64,000 bases of DNA, from the NCBI RefSeq assembly GCF_027923405.1, contig NZ_BQYI01000001.1, positions 2,954,501-3,018,500 on the forward strand, in the 5' to 3' direction. The stretch's first letter is position 1; every line of letters begins with the position of its first letter. This document shows positions 18,437 through 28,696 of the stretch, in pieces. Made by a program: the position numbers and the translations under genes. The DNA comes from Paenibacillus sp. YYML68. GTDB taxonomy: Bacteria; Bacillota; Bacilli; Paenibacillales; NBRC-103111. Below the pieces are notes generated by a model, which made no database searches, was not told the origin of the DNA, and worked only from the letters and a program-made list of their open reading frames with translations.

Positions 18437-18979
18437 CTATTCGATTTCCTCAACGATCAAGTTATGGTTCGTAAATACACAAATATCAGCCGCCATCGTC
18501 AGTGCCGCCTCAGCAATCTCCTTGGCGCTCATGCTCGGCGCGTACCGATGCAGCGCACGGCCCGCAGCAAGCGCGAAGTTACCGCCTGACCCGATGGCAA
18601 GTATGCCGTCATCCGGCTCAATAATTTCCCCGTTCCCTGAGATGAGCAGCAGCCCCGTCCGATCCATCACGATCATCATCGCCTCCAGACGGCGCAGGAC
18701 ACGATCCGAACGCCAATCCTTGGCCAGCTCCACCGCTGCCCGCTGCAGGTTGCCGTGGTGCTCCTCCAGCTTCGCCTCGAACTTCTCGAACAGCGTGATC
18801 GCGTCTGCAACTGAGCCCGCGAAGCCGGCGACGACGTTGCCTCTATACAACCGACGCACCTTCTTCGCATGAGACTTCATCACCATGCTGTTGCCGAACG
18901 TTACTTGTCCGTCACCTGCGATCGCGCCCTTCCCTTGATGGCGAATCGCAAATATCGTGGTCGCGTGAAACGTATCCAT
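18437..18979 (-). CDS. hslV: HslV/ClpQ, peptidase subunit of HslUV
   Basis: 180 residues from ATG at 18979 (GGAGGAGG about ten bases upstream). The core [20 protein letters not shown] and [20 protein letters not shown] are the N-terminal-nucleophile hydrolase signatures, and [14 protein letters not shown] is the substrate-side loop. The N-terminus reads [10 protein letters not shown], so residue 2 is Asp rather than the Ser used by B. subtilis CodW or the Thr that starts E. coli HslV. Which residue becomes the nucleophile is not clear from the sequence. Confidence 0.94.
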   Translation of the reverse strand: MDTFHATTIFAIRHQGKGAIAGDGQVTFGNSMVMKSHAKKVRRLYRGNVVAGFAGSVADAITLFEKFEAKLEEHHGNLQRAAVELAKDWRSDRVLRRLEAMMIVMDRTGLLLISGNGEIIEPDDGILAIGSGGNFALAAGRALHRYAPSMSAKEIAEAALTMAADICVFTNHNLIVEEIE

Positions 18980-19006
18980 GGATCGATTTCCTCCTCCATT
19001 CAAAAC

Positions 19007-19039
19007 GAAAACTAAGCTTTGCAAGCAAGCTTAGTTTTC
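19007..19039 (-). repeat. Perfect 13-bp inverted repeat upstream of hslV
   Basis: GAAAACTAAGCTT and its exact complement flank a 7-base loop, followed on the minus strand by GTTTTG and then the hslV ribosome-binding site. It could be a weak terminator after trmFO, an attenuator for hslUV-codY, or a binding site. The T-run is short, so full termination is doubtful. Confidence 0.65.
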
Positions 19040-19104
19040 ATGAAATACCGCCCTGCAATCGCCATTATCTGGACAGACGGTTATATCGTAACATAGGACA
19101 AGTT

Positions 19105-20433
19105 TTATTTACAAGTCGAGTTGTGTACGTTTTGGGTAAAATTCTGAATTTTCGCAATCGCACGCTCTGCGATTTTCTCATAGCGCAGCTTCTTGTTCTT
19201 CACCTTCTCCTCCAGTGGAGGGAACAGGCCGAAATTCGCATTCATCGGCTGGAAGTGCTTGAAGTCCGCGGTCGTGATGTATTGCGCCATACTGCCGAGC
19301 GCAGTATCCGGCGGCAGCACGAGCAGCTCCTCACCCTTCGCATAGCGAGCCGCGTTCAGACCTGCCAGCAGCCCGGAGGCAGCGGATTCAACGTAACCCT
19401 CAACACCGGTCATCTGCCCGGCGAAGAACAGATTATCGCGTCTGCGGAACTGATACGTTGGATGCAGCAAGCTAGGAGAGTTAATGAACGTATTGCGATG
19501 CATCACACCGTAACGGACGAATTCCGCATTCTCAAGTCCTGGGATGAGCGACAGCACCCGCTTCTGCTCTCCCCACTTGAGGTGCGTCTGGAAGCCGACC
19601 AGGTTGTACAGCGTTCCCGCTGCATTGTCCTGACGCAGCTGGACGACCGCATACGGCAGCTCACCGGTACGAGGATTAATAAGTCCGACAGGCTTCATTG
19701 GGCCGAACAGCACCGTCTGCCGTCCGCGCTTCGCCATCACCTCGATCGGCATGCAGCCCTCGAAGTAGATTTCCTTCTCGAACTCCTTAATCGGAGCCGT
19801 CTCTGCCGAGATCAACGCCTCATAGAAGACGTTGAACTCCTCCTCGGTCATCGGACAGTTCAAGTAAGCCGCCTCGCCCTTGTCATAGCGGGACGCCAGG
19901 TACACCTTGTCCATATCGATCGAGTCCTTCTCGACGATCGGCGCTGCCGCGTCGTAGAAGTACAAGTACTCCTCACCTGTCAGCTCCTGCAGATGCTTGG
20001 ACAACGCTGGCGACGTCAGTGGACCTGTCGCGACGACGGTAATTCCTTCCGGAAGCGTCTCCAGCTCCTCGTTGCGCACCTCAATCAGCGGGTGGTTCCT
20101 TAAGAGGCTTGTCACCTCGCCGGAGAAGCCATCGCGATCGACCGCGAGCGCTCCGCCCGCTGGCACCGCATGCTTGTCCGCCGCGCGCAAAATGACTGAG
20201 TTCATCATGCGCATCTCTTCCTTCAGCAGGCCGACCGCATTGGTCAGGCCGTTCGCCCGCAGCGAGTTGCTGCAGACGAGCTCTGCGAACTGCTCAGTAA
20301 TGTGCGCCGGCGTCTTGACGGCTGGGCGCATCTCATATAACACAACAGGGACCCCTTGTGCAGCGATCTGCCATGCAGCTTCACTGCCGGCAAGCCCGGC
20401 CCCAATAACGGTAACACGCTGTAGCTCTGTCAA
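19105..20433 (-). CDS. trmFO: TrmFO, folate/FAD-dependent tRNA (uracil-54-C5) methyltransferase
   Basis: 442 residues from TTG at 20433, preceded by AGGAGGAG. The N-terminal FAD-binding motif [16 protein letters not shown] is at residues 9-24. The family block [20 protein letters not shown] and the C-terminal [17 protein letters not shown] are present. The enzyme uses methylene-tetrahydrofolate to make ribothymidine at tRNA position 54. It follows topA as in B. subtilis (gid). The next gene there, codV/xerC, is missing here. Confidence 0.97.
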   Translation of the reverse strand: MTELQRVTVIGAGLAGSEAAWQIAAQGVPVVLYEMRPAVKTPAHITEQFAELVCSNSLRANGLTNAVGLLKEEMRMMNSVILRAADKHAVPAGGALAVDRDGFSGEVTSLLRNHPLIEVRNEELETLPEGITVVATGPLTSPALSKHLQELTGEEYLYFYDAAAPIVEKDSIDMDKVYLASRYDKGEAAYLNCPMTEEEFNVFYEALISAETAPIKEFEKEIYFEGCMPIEVMAKRGRQTVLFGPMKPVGLINPRTGELPYAVVQLRQDNAAGTLYNLVGFQTHLKWGEQKRVLSLIPGLENAEFVRYGVMHRNTFINSPSLLHPTYQFRRRDNLFFAGQMTGVEGYVESAASGLLAGLNAARYAKGEELLVLPPDTALGSMAQYITTADFKHFQPMNANFGLFPPLEEKVKNKKLRYEKIAERAIAKIQNFTQNVHNSTCK

Positions 20434-20461
20434 TATAGCTCCTCCTGTTGCTCTGCAAGAG

Positions 20462-20487
20462 GACAGCTGACCTTGCGGTCAGCTGTC
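20462..20487 (-). repeat. Perfect 11-bp hairpin between topA and trmFO
   Basis: GACAGCTGACC and GGTCAGCTGTC flank a four-base loop that reads GCAA on the minus strand (a GNRA-type tetraloop). No T-run follows, so it is unlikely to terminate. It lies 8 bases after the topA stop and may stabilise or process the mRNA 3' end. Confidence 0.6.
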
Positions 20488-20494
20488 TTCGCAG

Positions 20495-22603
20495 TTATTC
20501 CATGTCGTCGATCTCATTTTCTTCCTTCGCTTCTTCCTTGAAGTCGCAGGACACACACTGTATGAACACGCCTGACTTGTTCCGCTTCTCAATCAGCATG
20601 CTCGAGCAGCTTGGACACGATTGCTCGACCGGCTTATCCCAAGAGACGAATTCACAGCTCGGATACTGGTCACAGCCGTAGAAGATACGCCCCTTCTTGC
20701 TGCGCCGCTCAATAATTTTGCCTTCGCCGCACGACTTACAGGCGACTCCGATATCCTTGACGATCGGCTTCGTGTTACGACAATCCGGGAATCCGGAGCA
20801 GGCGAGAAACTTGCCGAAGCGTCCCATCTTGTAGACAAAGTGCTTGCCGCACTTCTCACAGATCTCGTCTGACACCTCATCCTGAATCTCGATCTTCTCC
20901 ATCTCTGATTCCGCAACCTCAAGCCGCTTCTCGAACGATTCGTAGAACTCGCTCAGCACCTGCACCCAATCTTCCTTGCCCTCCTCGATATGGTCCAGCC
21001 CCTCTTCCATATGAGCGGTGAACTCAATATCAAGTATTTCCGGGAAAAATTCGATCATCTGCTGGATGACAAGCTCCCCAAGCTCGGTCGGAATGAACTT
21101 CTTCTCCTCAATCGCGACGTAGCCTCGCTTCTGAATCGTCTCCAGCGTCGGCGCATACGTACTCGGACGACCGATGCCCATCTCCTCGAGCGCCCGCACA
21201 AGACGTGCCTCAGTATATCGCGGTGGCGGCTGGGTAAAATGCTGCTTCGGGTCGACCTGCTTCTTCGCTACCTGCTCACCTGGCGTAAGCGGCGGCAGCA
21301 GACGATCCTCATCGCCAGTATCTACTGCATCGTCGTTCCCTTCGACGTATACCTTCATGAAGCCGTGGAACTTGACCTTCGAGCCGACCGCACGGAACAC
21401 CGTCTCGCCAGCCTTCAGATCGACCGTCATCGTATCCAGAACAGCCGATGCCATCTGGCTAGCAACGAAGCGCTCCCAGACCAGCTTATATAAGCGGAAC
21501 TGATCGCGGCTCAGGTGCGCCTTAATCTGGTCCGGCTCACGCAGCACCGAGCTCGGTCGAATCGCTTCGTGGGCATCCTGCGCATTGCTGTTCTTCTTCA
21601 CGTATACCCGCGGCGTCTCCGGGTAATAAGACGCTCCGTACTTCTGTTCGATGTAAGCCTTCGCCTCCTCCTGCGCCACAGGGGATATGCGCGTCGAATC
21701 GGTTCTCATGTACGTAATCAGACCGACGGTCCCTTCGCTACCCAGATCAATACCCTCATACAGCTGCTGGGCCACGGACATCGTCTTCGAGGCGCGGAAG
21801 CCAAGCTTACGGGCGGCCTCCTGCTGCATCGAGCTCGTAATGAATGGCGGCGACGGGTTGCGCAGACGCTCCTTCTCCTTGACCTCGGCCACAACGAACT
21901 CAGCTTGCTCAAGAGTCCGCAGTACAGTCTGCACGTCCGCCTCGTTATGAAGCTCCTTCTTCTCACCCGCTACGGAATGGAACTTCGCCTCGAATTCGTT
22001 CTTCCCGGCTGCGAGCTTCGCCGTAATCGTCCAATATTCCTCCGGCTCGAACGCCTTGATCTCGTTCTCTCGATCGAAGATGAGCTTGACCGCAACAGAC
22101 TGAACGCGCCCTGCAGACAAGCCCTTCTTCACTTTCTTCCATAATAGAGGACTGATCTTGTAGCCGACAAGACGATCGAGAATACGTCTAGCCTGCTGCG
22201 CGTTCACGAGATCCTGATTAATTTTGCGCGGCGTCTTGAAGGCGTCCTTCACGGCCTGCTTCGTAATTTCGTTGAATACGACGCGGCATGCTTCTTGATC
22301 GGACAGCTCCAAATAGTGGGCCAAGTGCCACGCAATCGCTTCCCCTTCGCGATCAGGGTCAGCCGCCAGATACACTTTTTTCACCTTCTTGCTCGCATCC
22401 TTCAATTCCTTGAGAACAGAGCCTTTACCGCGTATCGTAATGTATTTCGGCTCGAAGTTTTTTTTAACTTCGACGCCGATCTGGCTTTTCGGTAAATCCC
22501 GTATATGTCCCATCGAAGCTTTGACGATAAATTTACTGCCCAAGTACTTACTGATCGTTTTCGCTTTGGCGGGTGATTCCACAATGACTAACGAATCGGC
22601 CAT
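20495..22603 (-). CDS. topA: Type I DNA topoisomerase
   Basis: 702 residues. The TOPRIM domain begins [19 protein letters not shown] and has the metal-binding [13 protein letters not shown]. The active-site Tyr is in [14 protein letters not shown] (about residue 300). Three C-terminal zinc-finger units of four Cys each (CEKCGK.., CKSCGE.., CPSCSS..) follow after residue 590. It relaxes negative supercoils by single-strand passage. The acidic tail ([13 protein letters not shown]) is unremarkable. It lies between dprA and trmFO. Confidence 0.98.
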   Translation of the reverse strand: MADSLVIVESPAKAKTISKYLGSKFIVKASMGHIRDLPKSQIGVEVKKNFEPKYITIRGKGSVLKELKDASKKVKKVYLAADPDREGEAIAWHLAHYLELSDQEACRVVFNEITKQAVKDAFKTPRKINQDLVNAQQARRILDRLVGYKISPLLWKKVKKGLSAGRVQSVAVKLIFDRENEIKAFEPEEYWTITAKLAAGKNEFEAKFHSVAGEKKELHNEADVQTVLRTLEQAEFVVAEVKEKERLRNPSPPFITSSMQQEAARKLGFRASKTMSVAQQLYEGIDLGSEGTVGLITYMRTDSTRISPVAQEEAKAYIEQKYGASYYPETPRVYVKKNSNAQDAHEAIRPSSVLREPDQIKAHLSRDQFRLYKLVWERFVASQMASAVLDTMTVDLKAGETVFRAVGSKVKFHGFMKVYVEGNDDAVDTGDEDRLLPPLTPGEQVAKKQVDPKQHFTQPPPRYTEARLVRALEEMGIGRPSTYAPTLETIQKRGYVAIEEKKFIPTELGELVIQQMIEFFPEILDIEFTAHMEEGLDHIEEGKEDWVQVLSEFYESFEKRLEVAESEMEKIEIQDEVSDEICEKCGKHFVYKMGRFGKFLACSGFPDCRNTKPIVKDIGVACKSCGEGKIIERRSKKGRIFYGCDQYPSCEFVSWDKPVEQSCPSCSSMLIEKRNKSGVFIQCVSCDFKEEAKEENEIDDME

Positions 22604-22645
22604 AGGTGTCCTTCCCCCTTCAACAATTAAAAGTATGTATAATAA

Positions 22646-23758
22646 TCAAGTTATGGTGTAGGCAGATCCCGGAAGTTCTACGATTCGTCGCATCATTAGT
22701 AAATTTATCAGAACTGCATGCAAATGTCCAAAGCTAAATTGCGTGTGCATGAGCAGCTGATCAATCGTTAGAGGACCATTCGCGAGCAAATCGCAGATTC
22801 TGCGTTCGTCCTTCGTCAGTGCGGTGTTCGGTTCATTCGTGTACGGCATGTGCGTTGATGGCTCCATGTCTAATCGTCCCGCGTACTCCTCCATAATATC
22901 GCTTGCACTTGTTACAAGCTTGGCTCCACTTTTCAGGAGCTGCAGCACACCTTGGCTCTTCGGTGAGTTGATGGGCCCGGGAATCGCGAACACATCGCGC
23001 GAGTAGTCGAGCGCAAGCTCCGCTGTAATGAGCGAGCCGCTGCGAACAGCCGCCTCCACCACCATGACCCCCTCGCTTAAGCCTGCGATAATACGGTTGC
23101 GCTGCGGGAATAGGCCCGCCACCGGCTTCGTCCCTAGCGGATATTCGGTCAACAGAAGTCCCGAGCTGGCGATGCGCAGGAACAGCTGCTTGTTCTCAGC
23201 TGGATACACATGATCAAGGCCGTGGCCGAGCACGGCGATCGTGCTTCCCCTGCCGCGCAGAGCACCAATATGCGCCTGACTGTCAATGCCTCGCGCCAAG
23301 CCGCTGACGACGCAGATTCCAGACGCTGCCAGCTCCTCGGAGAGCCTCTCGGCCGTCGTCTTACCATAGACTGTAGGTGTGCGGGTGCCGACAACACCAA
23401 CGCTCAGCGTGTGCAGCCTTGACTTGTCACCCTTCATGTACAGCAGCCACGGCGGATCGGCCGTTTCCTTCAGCATAGACGGATAATCGTCATCCCAAAC
23501 CGTCACCCACTGAATTCCATGCTGCTCGTATCGAGCGAGCTGCTGCTCCAGCCAGCTCTCACTTATGTTCTCGTGCGCTGCGATCGTCTGATGTAGCTGG
23601 GCAGCGCGAACAGGTGTGAAGCCGAGCTGCTGCCAATCGGCAGCCTCCAACGTCCGAATATGATCCAGCTGCTCGAACCGTTCAGTTATGAGCCGCAGCG
23701 TCTTCCAGCCAATACCAGGAAGCTGGTGTAAGCCAAACAATACGTGACGATTATCCAT
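22646..23758 (-). CDS. dprA: DprA/Smf, single-stranded DNA-binding RecA loader
   Basis: 370 residues. A short N-terminal helical domain comes first. The Rossmann-like DprA core has GVVGTRTPTVYGKTTAERL, CVVSGLARGIDSQAHIGAL and VLGHGLDHVYPAENKQLF. The C-terminal winged helix (ICDLLANGPLTIDQLLMHTQ) completes the protein. DprA protects incoming DNA and loads RecA during natural transformation. The window also encodes the competence-linked ComM-type protein at 27054. It follows sucCD and precedes topA. Confidence 0.96.
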   Translation of the reverse strand: MDNRHVLFGLHQLPGIGWKTLRLITERFEQLDHIRTLEAADWQQLGFTPVRAAQLHQTIAAHENISESWLEQQLARYEQHGIQWVTVWDDDYPSMLKETADPPWLLYMKGDKSRLHTLSVGVVGTRTPTVYGKTTAERLSEELAASGICVVSGLARGIDSQAHIGALRGRGSTIAVLGHGLDHVYPAENKQLFLRIASSGLLLTEYPLGTKPVAGLFPQRNRIIAGLSEGVMVVEAAVRSGSLITAELALDYSRDVFAIPGPINSPKSQGVLQLLKSGAKLVTSASDIMEEYAGRLDMEPSTHMPYTNEPNTALTKDERRICDLLANGPLTIDQLLMHTQFSFGHLHAVLINLLMMRRIVELPGSAYTIT

Positions 23759-23823
23759 TAGTATATCTCACTCCTTATAATAGAAACAACTTTTCAGCCG
23801 AACAGCCGCAGATCATGTGAAAT

Positions 23824-23871
23824 AACGAAAACAGCCTCCCCAATTCGTCTCAAGACGAAATGGAGAGGCTG
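23824..23871 (-). terminator. Intrinsic terminator after sucCD
   Basis: A long hairpin with arms CAGCCTCTCC and GGGGAGGCTG, further paired inside through TTCGTC/GACGAA, is followed by TTTTCGTT on the minus strand. It is located 41 bases after the sucD stop and upstream of dprA. Confidence 0.85.
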
Positions 23872-23911
23872 CTTGCCTTCATTCCTTATATATAAGCTTA
23901 ATAAGCTTATC

Positions 23912-24844
23912 TTACTTCTTCGTGATGCACTTCTCGAGAAGACCCTTCTCTTCAAGCACGCTAACGAGTGTGGAGCCCATGTCGGATGGTGTTGGAGCTA
24001 CCTTAATGCCGCAACGCTCCATGGTCGCCACCTTCTCAGCCGCCGTACCTTTACCGCCGGAGATGATCGCGCCCGCATGACCCATACGCTTGCCCGGAGG
24101 CGCTGTAGCGCCGCCGATGAAGCCAACTACAGGCTTTGTCATGTTCGCTGCGATCCACTCTGCTGCTTCTTCCTCAGCCGTACCGCCGATCTCACCGATC
24201 ATGATCACCGCGTACGTCTCTGGATCGTCATTGAACAGCTTCAGAATGTCGATGAACTCGGAGCCCTTAACTGGGTCGCCGCCGATACCAACAGCGGACG
24301 ATTGACCGATGCCGCGTGTCGAAAGCTGGTGAACCGCCTCATACGTCAGAGTTCCGCTACGGGATACGACGCCAACATGACCTGGTGTGTGGATGTATCC
24401 AGGCATGATACCGATCTTGCACTCGCCTGGCGTAATAACGCCTGGGCAGTTCGGTCCGATCAGACGAGTCTTCTTGCCTTCCATGTAACGGCTAACCTTC
24501 ACCATGTCAAGTACCGGAATACCTTCCGTGATGCAGATAACCAGTTCCATCTCAGCATCTACAGCTTCCATGATGGAGTCAGCTGCGAATGCCGGTGGTA
24601 CGTAAATAACGGATGCTGTTGCACCTGTCGCTTGCTTCGCTTGTACCACTGTGTTGAAGATTGGCAGCGAAACCGTTGTGCCATTCTCCAGCGTAATATC
24701 AACGTTAGTGCCGCCCTTACCCGGCGTTACGCCGCCAACCATTTGCGTGCCGTACTCCAGGCCGCCCTTGGTATGGAACATACCTGTCGCGCCGGTGATC
24801 CCTTGCGTGATAACCTTCGTATTTTTATCTACCAAAATAGACAT
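23912..24844 (-). CDS. sucD: Succinyl-CoA synthetase alpha subunit
   Basis: 310 residues. The CoA-binding Rossmann domain ([16 protein letters not shown]) is followed by the ligase domain, with [17 protein letters not shown] and the phosphohistidine loop [14 protein letters not shown] near residue 245. With SucC it converts succinyl-CoA to succinate while making ATP or GTP in the TCA cycle. It follows sucC by 71 bases and ends in an intrinsic terminator. Confidence 0.98.
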   Translation of the reverse strand: MSILVDKNTKVITQGITGATGMFHTKGGLEYGTQMVGGVTPGKGGTNVDITLENGTTVSLPIFNTVVQAKQATGATASVIYVPPAFAADSIMEAVDAEMELVICITEGIPVLDMVKVSRYMEGKKTRLIGPNCPGVITPGECKIGIMPGYIHTPGHVGVVSRSGTLTYEAVHQLSTRGIGQSSAVGIGGDPVKGSEFIDILKLFNDDPETYAVIMIGEIGGTAEEEAAEWIAANMTKPVVGFIGGATAPPGKRMGHAGAIISGGKGTAAEKVATMERCGIKVAPTPSDMGSTLVSVLEEKGLLEKCITKK

Positions 24845-24915
24845 GTTTATGGTTCACATCCCCTGATATATTTGAAAAAGGCAAAGCCTGTCTAATGCAA
24901 TCGTACCGCGTTCAA

Positions 24916-26076
24916 TTACTTCACAAGAGCAACGATCTTCTGAGCGCCGTCAGACATCGAATCCGCTGCAACGATGTTCAGGCCGGACTCGTTCAGCATC
25001 TTCTTGCCAAGCTCTACGTTCGTACCTTCCAGACGCACCACGAGCGGACGGTCAAGACCAAGCTCGCGAGCAGCCGAAATAACGCCGTCAGCGATGATGT
25101 CGCACTTCATGATACCGCCGAAGATATTAACGAAGATTCCCTTCACGTTCTCATCGGAAAGGATGATCTTGAACGCTTCAGTAACCTTCTCCTTTGTCGC
25201 ACCGCCCCCTACATCGAGGAAGTTAGCGGGTTCGCCGCCGAAGTACTTGATAATATCCATCGTCGCCATCGCAAGACCTGCACCGTTAACCATGCAGCCG
25301 ATGTTGCCGTCAAGGGCAATGTAGCTCAGGTCGAACTTGGACGCTTGAATTTCCTTCTCATCTTCCTCGTCCAAGTCGCGCAGCTCAAGAATGTCCTTGT
25401 GACGGAACAGTGCGTTGGAATCGAAGTTCAGCTTCGCATCCAGTGCCATAACGTTACCATCGCCAGTCACTACGAGCGGGTTGATCTCAGCGATCGAGCA
25501 GTCCTTCTCCACGAACGCTGTGTACAGCGCCTGGATGAACTTCGCAGCCTTGTTCACAAGCTCAGTAGGGATGTTGATGTTGTACGCAAGACGACGTGCC
25601 TGGAACGCCTGCAGACCGATAGCCGGATCTACAACTTCCTTGAAGATTTTCTCTGGGGAATGCTCGGCAACCTCTTCGATCTCCGTGCCGCCCTCTTCGG
25701 AGCCCATGATCACGACGCGACCTGTAGCGCGGTCAACGACGACACCGATGTAGTACTCCTTCTTAATATCGCAGCCCTGCTCGATGAGCAGACGCTTCAC
25801 TTCTTTACCTTCTGGGCCTGTCTGGTGAGTAACCAGCGTTTTGCCGAGAATTTCTTGAGCGTATGTACGTACATCGTCCAGGCTCTTCGCGATTTTAACG
25901 CCGCCTGCTTTACCGCGTCCGCCGGCATGAATTTGCGCCTTCACGACGACAACGGAGGTTCCAAGCTCTTTCGCCGCTTCCACCGCTTCGTCAACCGTGA
26001 AAGCTACTTTACCCTCAGGTACGGCAACCCCGTACTGTTTGAGCACTGCTTTGCCTTGATACTCATGGATATTCAT
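24916..26076 (-). CDS. sucC: Succinyl-CoA synthetase beta subunit
   Basis: 386 residues. The N-terminal ATP-grasp domain ([40 protein letters not shown]) and the C-terminal CoA-ligase domain with [20 protein letters not shown] are both present. It binds the nucleotide and forms the alpha-beta complex with SucD. AGGAGG lies upstream of the start. Unlike the rest of the block it is not tightly coupled to the gene before it: the gap to the divergent nucleotidase gene is 235 bases. Confidence 0.98.
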   Translation of the reverse strand: MNIHEYQGKAVLKQYGVAVPEGKVAFTVDEAVEAAKELGTSVVVVKAQIHAGGRGKAGGVKIAKSLDDVRTYAQEILGKTLVTHQTGPEGKEVKRLLIEQGCDIKKEYYIGVVVDRATGRVVIMGSEEGGTEIEEVAEHSPEKIFKEVVDPAIGLQAFQARRLAYNINIPTELVNKAAKFIQALYTAFVEKDCSIAEINPLVVTGDGNVMALDAKLNFDSNALFRHKDILELRDLDEEDEKEIQASKFDLSYIALDGNIGCMVNGAGLAMATMDIIKYFGGEPANFLDVGGGATKEKVTEAFKIILSDENVKGIFVNIFGGIMKCDIIADGVISAARELGLDRPLVVRLEGTNVELGKKMLNESGLNIVAADSMSDGAQKIVALVK

Positions 26077-26206
26077 TTAGCAAAATCCTCCTATCGGTAT
26101 TGACTTACTCTATGGAATCGACCCGTTCCGCTGCCGGAATGAGTAGATCAACATAATTGGATGCGTTCACCAAGGGATAGCATGTCCGAACTGGCAAACC
26201 TTACTC

Positions 26207-26212
26207 ATTGTA
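26207..26212 (-). promoter_or_regulatory. Possible extended -10 promoter for sucCD
   Basis: TGTTACAAT on the minus strand fits an extended -10 (TGn plus TACAAT). No convincing -35 hexamer is seen at the right distance. It lies about 130 bases before sucC, between two divergent genes, where a promoter is needed. Confidence 0.35.
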
Positions 26213-26311
26213 ACACTTTTTTTAGGCGAGTTCCTTACTTTTATGATAAACTGCCGATATATCTTTTTTATTGAAGGCGTAAGTAATTGTTTTCGGGAGG
26301 GTGACAATGAA

Positions 26312-26842
26312 ATGCTGAGAATTGCTATCGATATGGATGAGGTTATCGCCGATACGCTCGCGATGCATCTAAGCGAGTATAACCGTAAATTCGGTGCGGC
26401 GCTGACACGAGACGACATGTTGGGCACGAAGCTGCGATGGCTGCGGCCCGAGCATGCCGGGGAGGCGCGCGCGATTCTTGACCAGCCGCAATTTTTCCGC
26501 AAGCTCGAGGTCATGCCGGGGTGTCAGGAGGTTATAGCTGAGCTGAACGAGAGATTCGAGGTGTTCATCGCGACAGCGGCGATGGAGGTTCCGTCTTCGT
26601 TCCATGAGAAATACGAATGGCTGAAGGAACACTTCCCATTCCTCGACGATATGAACTTCGTCTTCTGCGGCGACAAGGGCATCGTGCATGCCGACTATTT
26701 GATCGACGACAACCCGCGCCACTTCGAGCGGTTCCGCGGCACTGGACTGCTGTTCGATGCGCCTCACAATGCGGAGGAGACACGATATATTCGGGTCAAG
26801 GATTGGAGCGAGGTAAAGGCGTATTTTTCCAGTATGAAGTAA
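26312..26842 (+). CDS. 5'(3')-deoxyribonucleotidase-like HAD phosphatase
   Basis: 176 residues from ATG at 26312, preceded by GGGAGGGTG. The HAD motif I is LRIAIDMDEVIADTLA (nucleophile and acid Asp pair), motif II lies near VFIATAAMEVP, and motifs III/IV are in KGIVHADYLIDDNPRHFERF. This pattern matches the NT5C/YorS-like family that removes phosphate from deoxynucleotides. Substrate cannot be read from sequence. It is a lone plus-strand gene divergent from sucC. Confidence 0.88.
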   Translation: MLRIAIDMDEVIADTLAMHLSEYNRKFGAALTRDDMLGTKLRWLRPEHAGEARAILDQPQFFRKLEVMPGCQEVIAELNERFEVFIATAAMEVPSSFHEKYEWLKEHFPFLDDMNFVFCGDKGIVHADYLIDDNPRHFERFRGTGLLFDAPHNAEETRYIRVKDWSEVKAYFSSMK

Positions 26843-26940
26843 GTGGTACGTACAGGACGAAGCAGCGCCCCCTCGGAGCAGCTCCATAGGCTCCAGAATA
26901 CCTTCTCCCCTCTGACGAACGGACCTTTCCTAAGCTTCAG

Positions 26941-26969
26941 TTGCGCGTAAGTCCCGATCACAGTACAAT
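26941..26969 (+). promoter_or_regulatory. Promoter for comM with attenuated leader
   Basis: TTGCGC and TACAAT are spaced by 17 bases. Transcription would begin near 26976, giving a leader of about 78 bases that contains a full terminator hairpin just before the comM start. The -35 is weak (3 of 6), the -10 good (5 of 6). Confidence 0.5.
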
Positions 26970-27009
26970 GTTGTGTAATAACAGGTATCACGTTAGGCGA
27001 CTGGGGAAG

Positions 27010-27050
27010 CACCTCGTGCCATGATTATTTCATGGGAGAGGTGTTTTTTT
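27010..27050 (+). terminator. Intrinsic terminator directly before the comM start codon
   Basis: CACCTC/GAGGTG outer pairs and CCATGA/TCATGG inner pairs form a hairpin, followed by seven T. The comM ATG at 27054 is only three bases further on, and the comM ribosome-binding sequence GGGAGAGGTG is inside the 3' arm. Folding would therefore both stop transcription and hide the ribosome site. Confidence 0.75.
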
Positions 27051-27053
27051 GTT

Positions 27054-28676
27054 ATGTATGGCAAAGTGACCAGCGCGTGCCTGCACGGTGTTGACGGCAG
27101 ATTGATCGAGGTCGAGGTGGACTTGAGCAATGGGCTCCCACAGATGAATATCGTCGGTCTTCCTGACAGTGCCGTGAAGGAATCAATCGAGCGCGTCCGC
27201 GCCGCGATCAAAAACTGCGGCTTCACGTTCCCGCTCCAGCGCATCACCGTTAATTTGGCGCCGGCTGATATTCGCAAGGAAGGAGCTGCGTTCGATCTCG
27301 CAATCGCCCTCGGCATACTCGCCACGAGCGGACAGATCGACAAGCAATCGGTGGAGAATACACTGATTATCGGAGAGCTGTCACTGGACGGCTCGGTGCG
27401 TCCGGTGCCAGGTGTGCTGTCGATGCTGGAGGCGGCGCTGAAGCACGGCATCCGTCAAGTCATCGTACCCGCAGGCAATGCCGAGGAGGCGGGCTGGATT
27501 AGCGGAATCGAGGTAAGACCGGAATCGCATCTCATGGGATGGAGCCGTATTCAAGCGACTTCGGTTGTCCGCGCACACACCTACGTTGTCGGCACGGAGC
27601 AGGCATCGGCTTGTACATTTCAGTCTAAGGCTCGCGGCAGCGTTGCTTGCCAGTATGCAGATGAGGGTACCCCCTCCCTCGATACCGAGGGCGAGCAGCC
27701 GCACCAGGATGATTACGCGGACGTCAGCGGTCAGCTGCACGTGAAGCGAGCACTGATGATCAGCGCAGCTGGCATGCACAACATCATTCTGATCGGTCCT
27801 CCCGGCACGGGCAAAACGATGCTCGCGAAGCGGCTGCCAACGATACTGCCGCCTATGAACGAGCAGGAATCGCTCGATGTGACCAAAATTTACAGTGTAT
27901 CCGGTAAGTTCGCCGACCGTCGCCAGCTCGTACGCCAGCGGCCGTTCCGCGCGCCGCACCATACGATCTCGGCCGCAGGCCTCGTCGGAGGCGGGGGTGT
28001 GCCGAAGCCGGGCGAGATCAGTCTCGCCCATCGGGGCGTGCTGTTCCTCGATGAGCTGCCCGAATTCTCAAGAGCGGCACTAGAGGTGCTTCGCCAGCCG
28101 ATCGAGGACCGATGGGTAACGATCGGAAGGGCGAAGGCCGTGTACCGATTCCCGGCTCACTTCCTGCTTGCAGCCTCGATGAACCCTTGCCCGTGCGGCT
28201 ATCTCGGCTCAAGCGACCCGAGCGGTAGCGAGCTGTGCGTCTGCTCTCCGCTGAAGATCGCCCAATATCGGTCCAAAGTATCAGGACCACTGCTCGACCG
28301 CATCGACCTGCATGTCGAGGTGCCGAAGGTGCCCTACAACGAGCTCAATACTCCGATCAAGCCGCTGTCCTCCGCCGAAATGCGCGCCTGTGTCGAAGTG
28401 GCTCATGGGATCCAGCTTGAGCGGTACCGCTCAAGCGGATATACCTTCAACAGTGAGCTGAGTGGTCGAGCACTGCGTGAGCATTGCCGACTGGAGCTTA
28501 ACGCAGCCAAGCTGCTGGAGCGCTCCTTCACGACGCTTGGGCTAAGTGTTCGCTCGTACGACCGCATTATGAAGCTGTCGAGGACGATTGCAGACTTGGA
28601 TGGAGCGGGCGAGGTACAGGCGCAGCATGTAGCCGAAGCGCTGCAGTACCGGAGCTTGGATCGGAAGAGGGGATAA
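27054..28676 (+). CDS. comM: YifB/ComM-type AAA ATPase (Mg-chelatase-like)
   Basis: 540 residues from ATG at 27054 (MYGKVTSACLHGVDGRLIEV); an in-frame ATG at 27021 lies inside a hairpin and lacks a ribosome site. The N-terminal Lon-like S16 fold has GLPQMNIVGLPDSAVKESIE. The AAA core has Walker A GPPGTGKTMLAKRLPT and Walker B GVLFLDELPEFSR. A CPCGYLGS zinc-type motif and the C-terminal Mg-chelatase domain follow. ComM is a helicase that extends branch migration in natural transformation. An insert of about 40 residues (near 180-225) separates the N-terminal and AAA domains. Confidence 0.93.
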   Translation: MYGKVTSACLHGVDGRLIEVEVDLSNGLPQMNIVGLPDSAVKESIERVRAAIKNCGFTFPLQRITVNLAPADIRKEGAAFDLAIALGILATSGQIDKQSVENTLIIGELSLDGSVRPVPGVLSMLEAALKHGIRQVIVPAGNAEEAGWISGIEVRPESHLMGWSRIQATSVVRAHTYVVGTEQASACTFQSKARGSVACQYADEGTPSLDTEGEQPHQDDYADVSGQLHVKRALMISAAGMHNIILIGPPGTGKTMLAKRLPTILPPMNEQESLDVTKIYSVSGKFADRRQLVRQRPFRAPHHTISAAGLVGGGGVPKPGEISLAHRGVLFLDELPEFSRAALEVLRQPIEDRWVTIGRAKAVYRFPAHFLLAASMNPCPCGYLGSSDPSGSELCVCSPLKIAQYRSKVSGPLLDRIDLHVEVPKVPYNELNTPIKPLSSAEMRACVEVAHGIQLERYRSSGYTFNSELSGRALREHCRLELNAAKLLERSFTTLGLSVRSYDRIMKLSRTIADLDGAGEVQAQHVAEALQYRSLDRKRG

Positions 28677-28696
28677 CAGGGGGGAGATGAAGATCG

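Noticed and set aside
24895-26103. 402-residue plus-strand frame opposite sucC.
   Set aside because: Antisense shadow of a well-supported gene; His/Arg/Asn-rich reading without domain or ribosome site.
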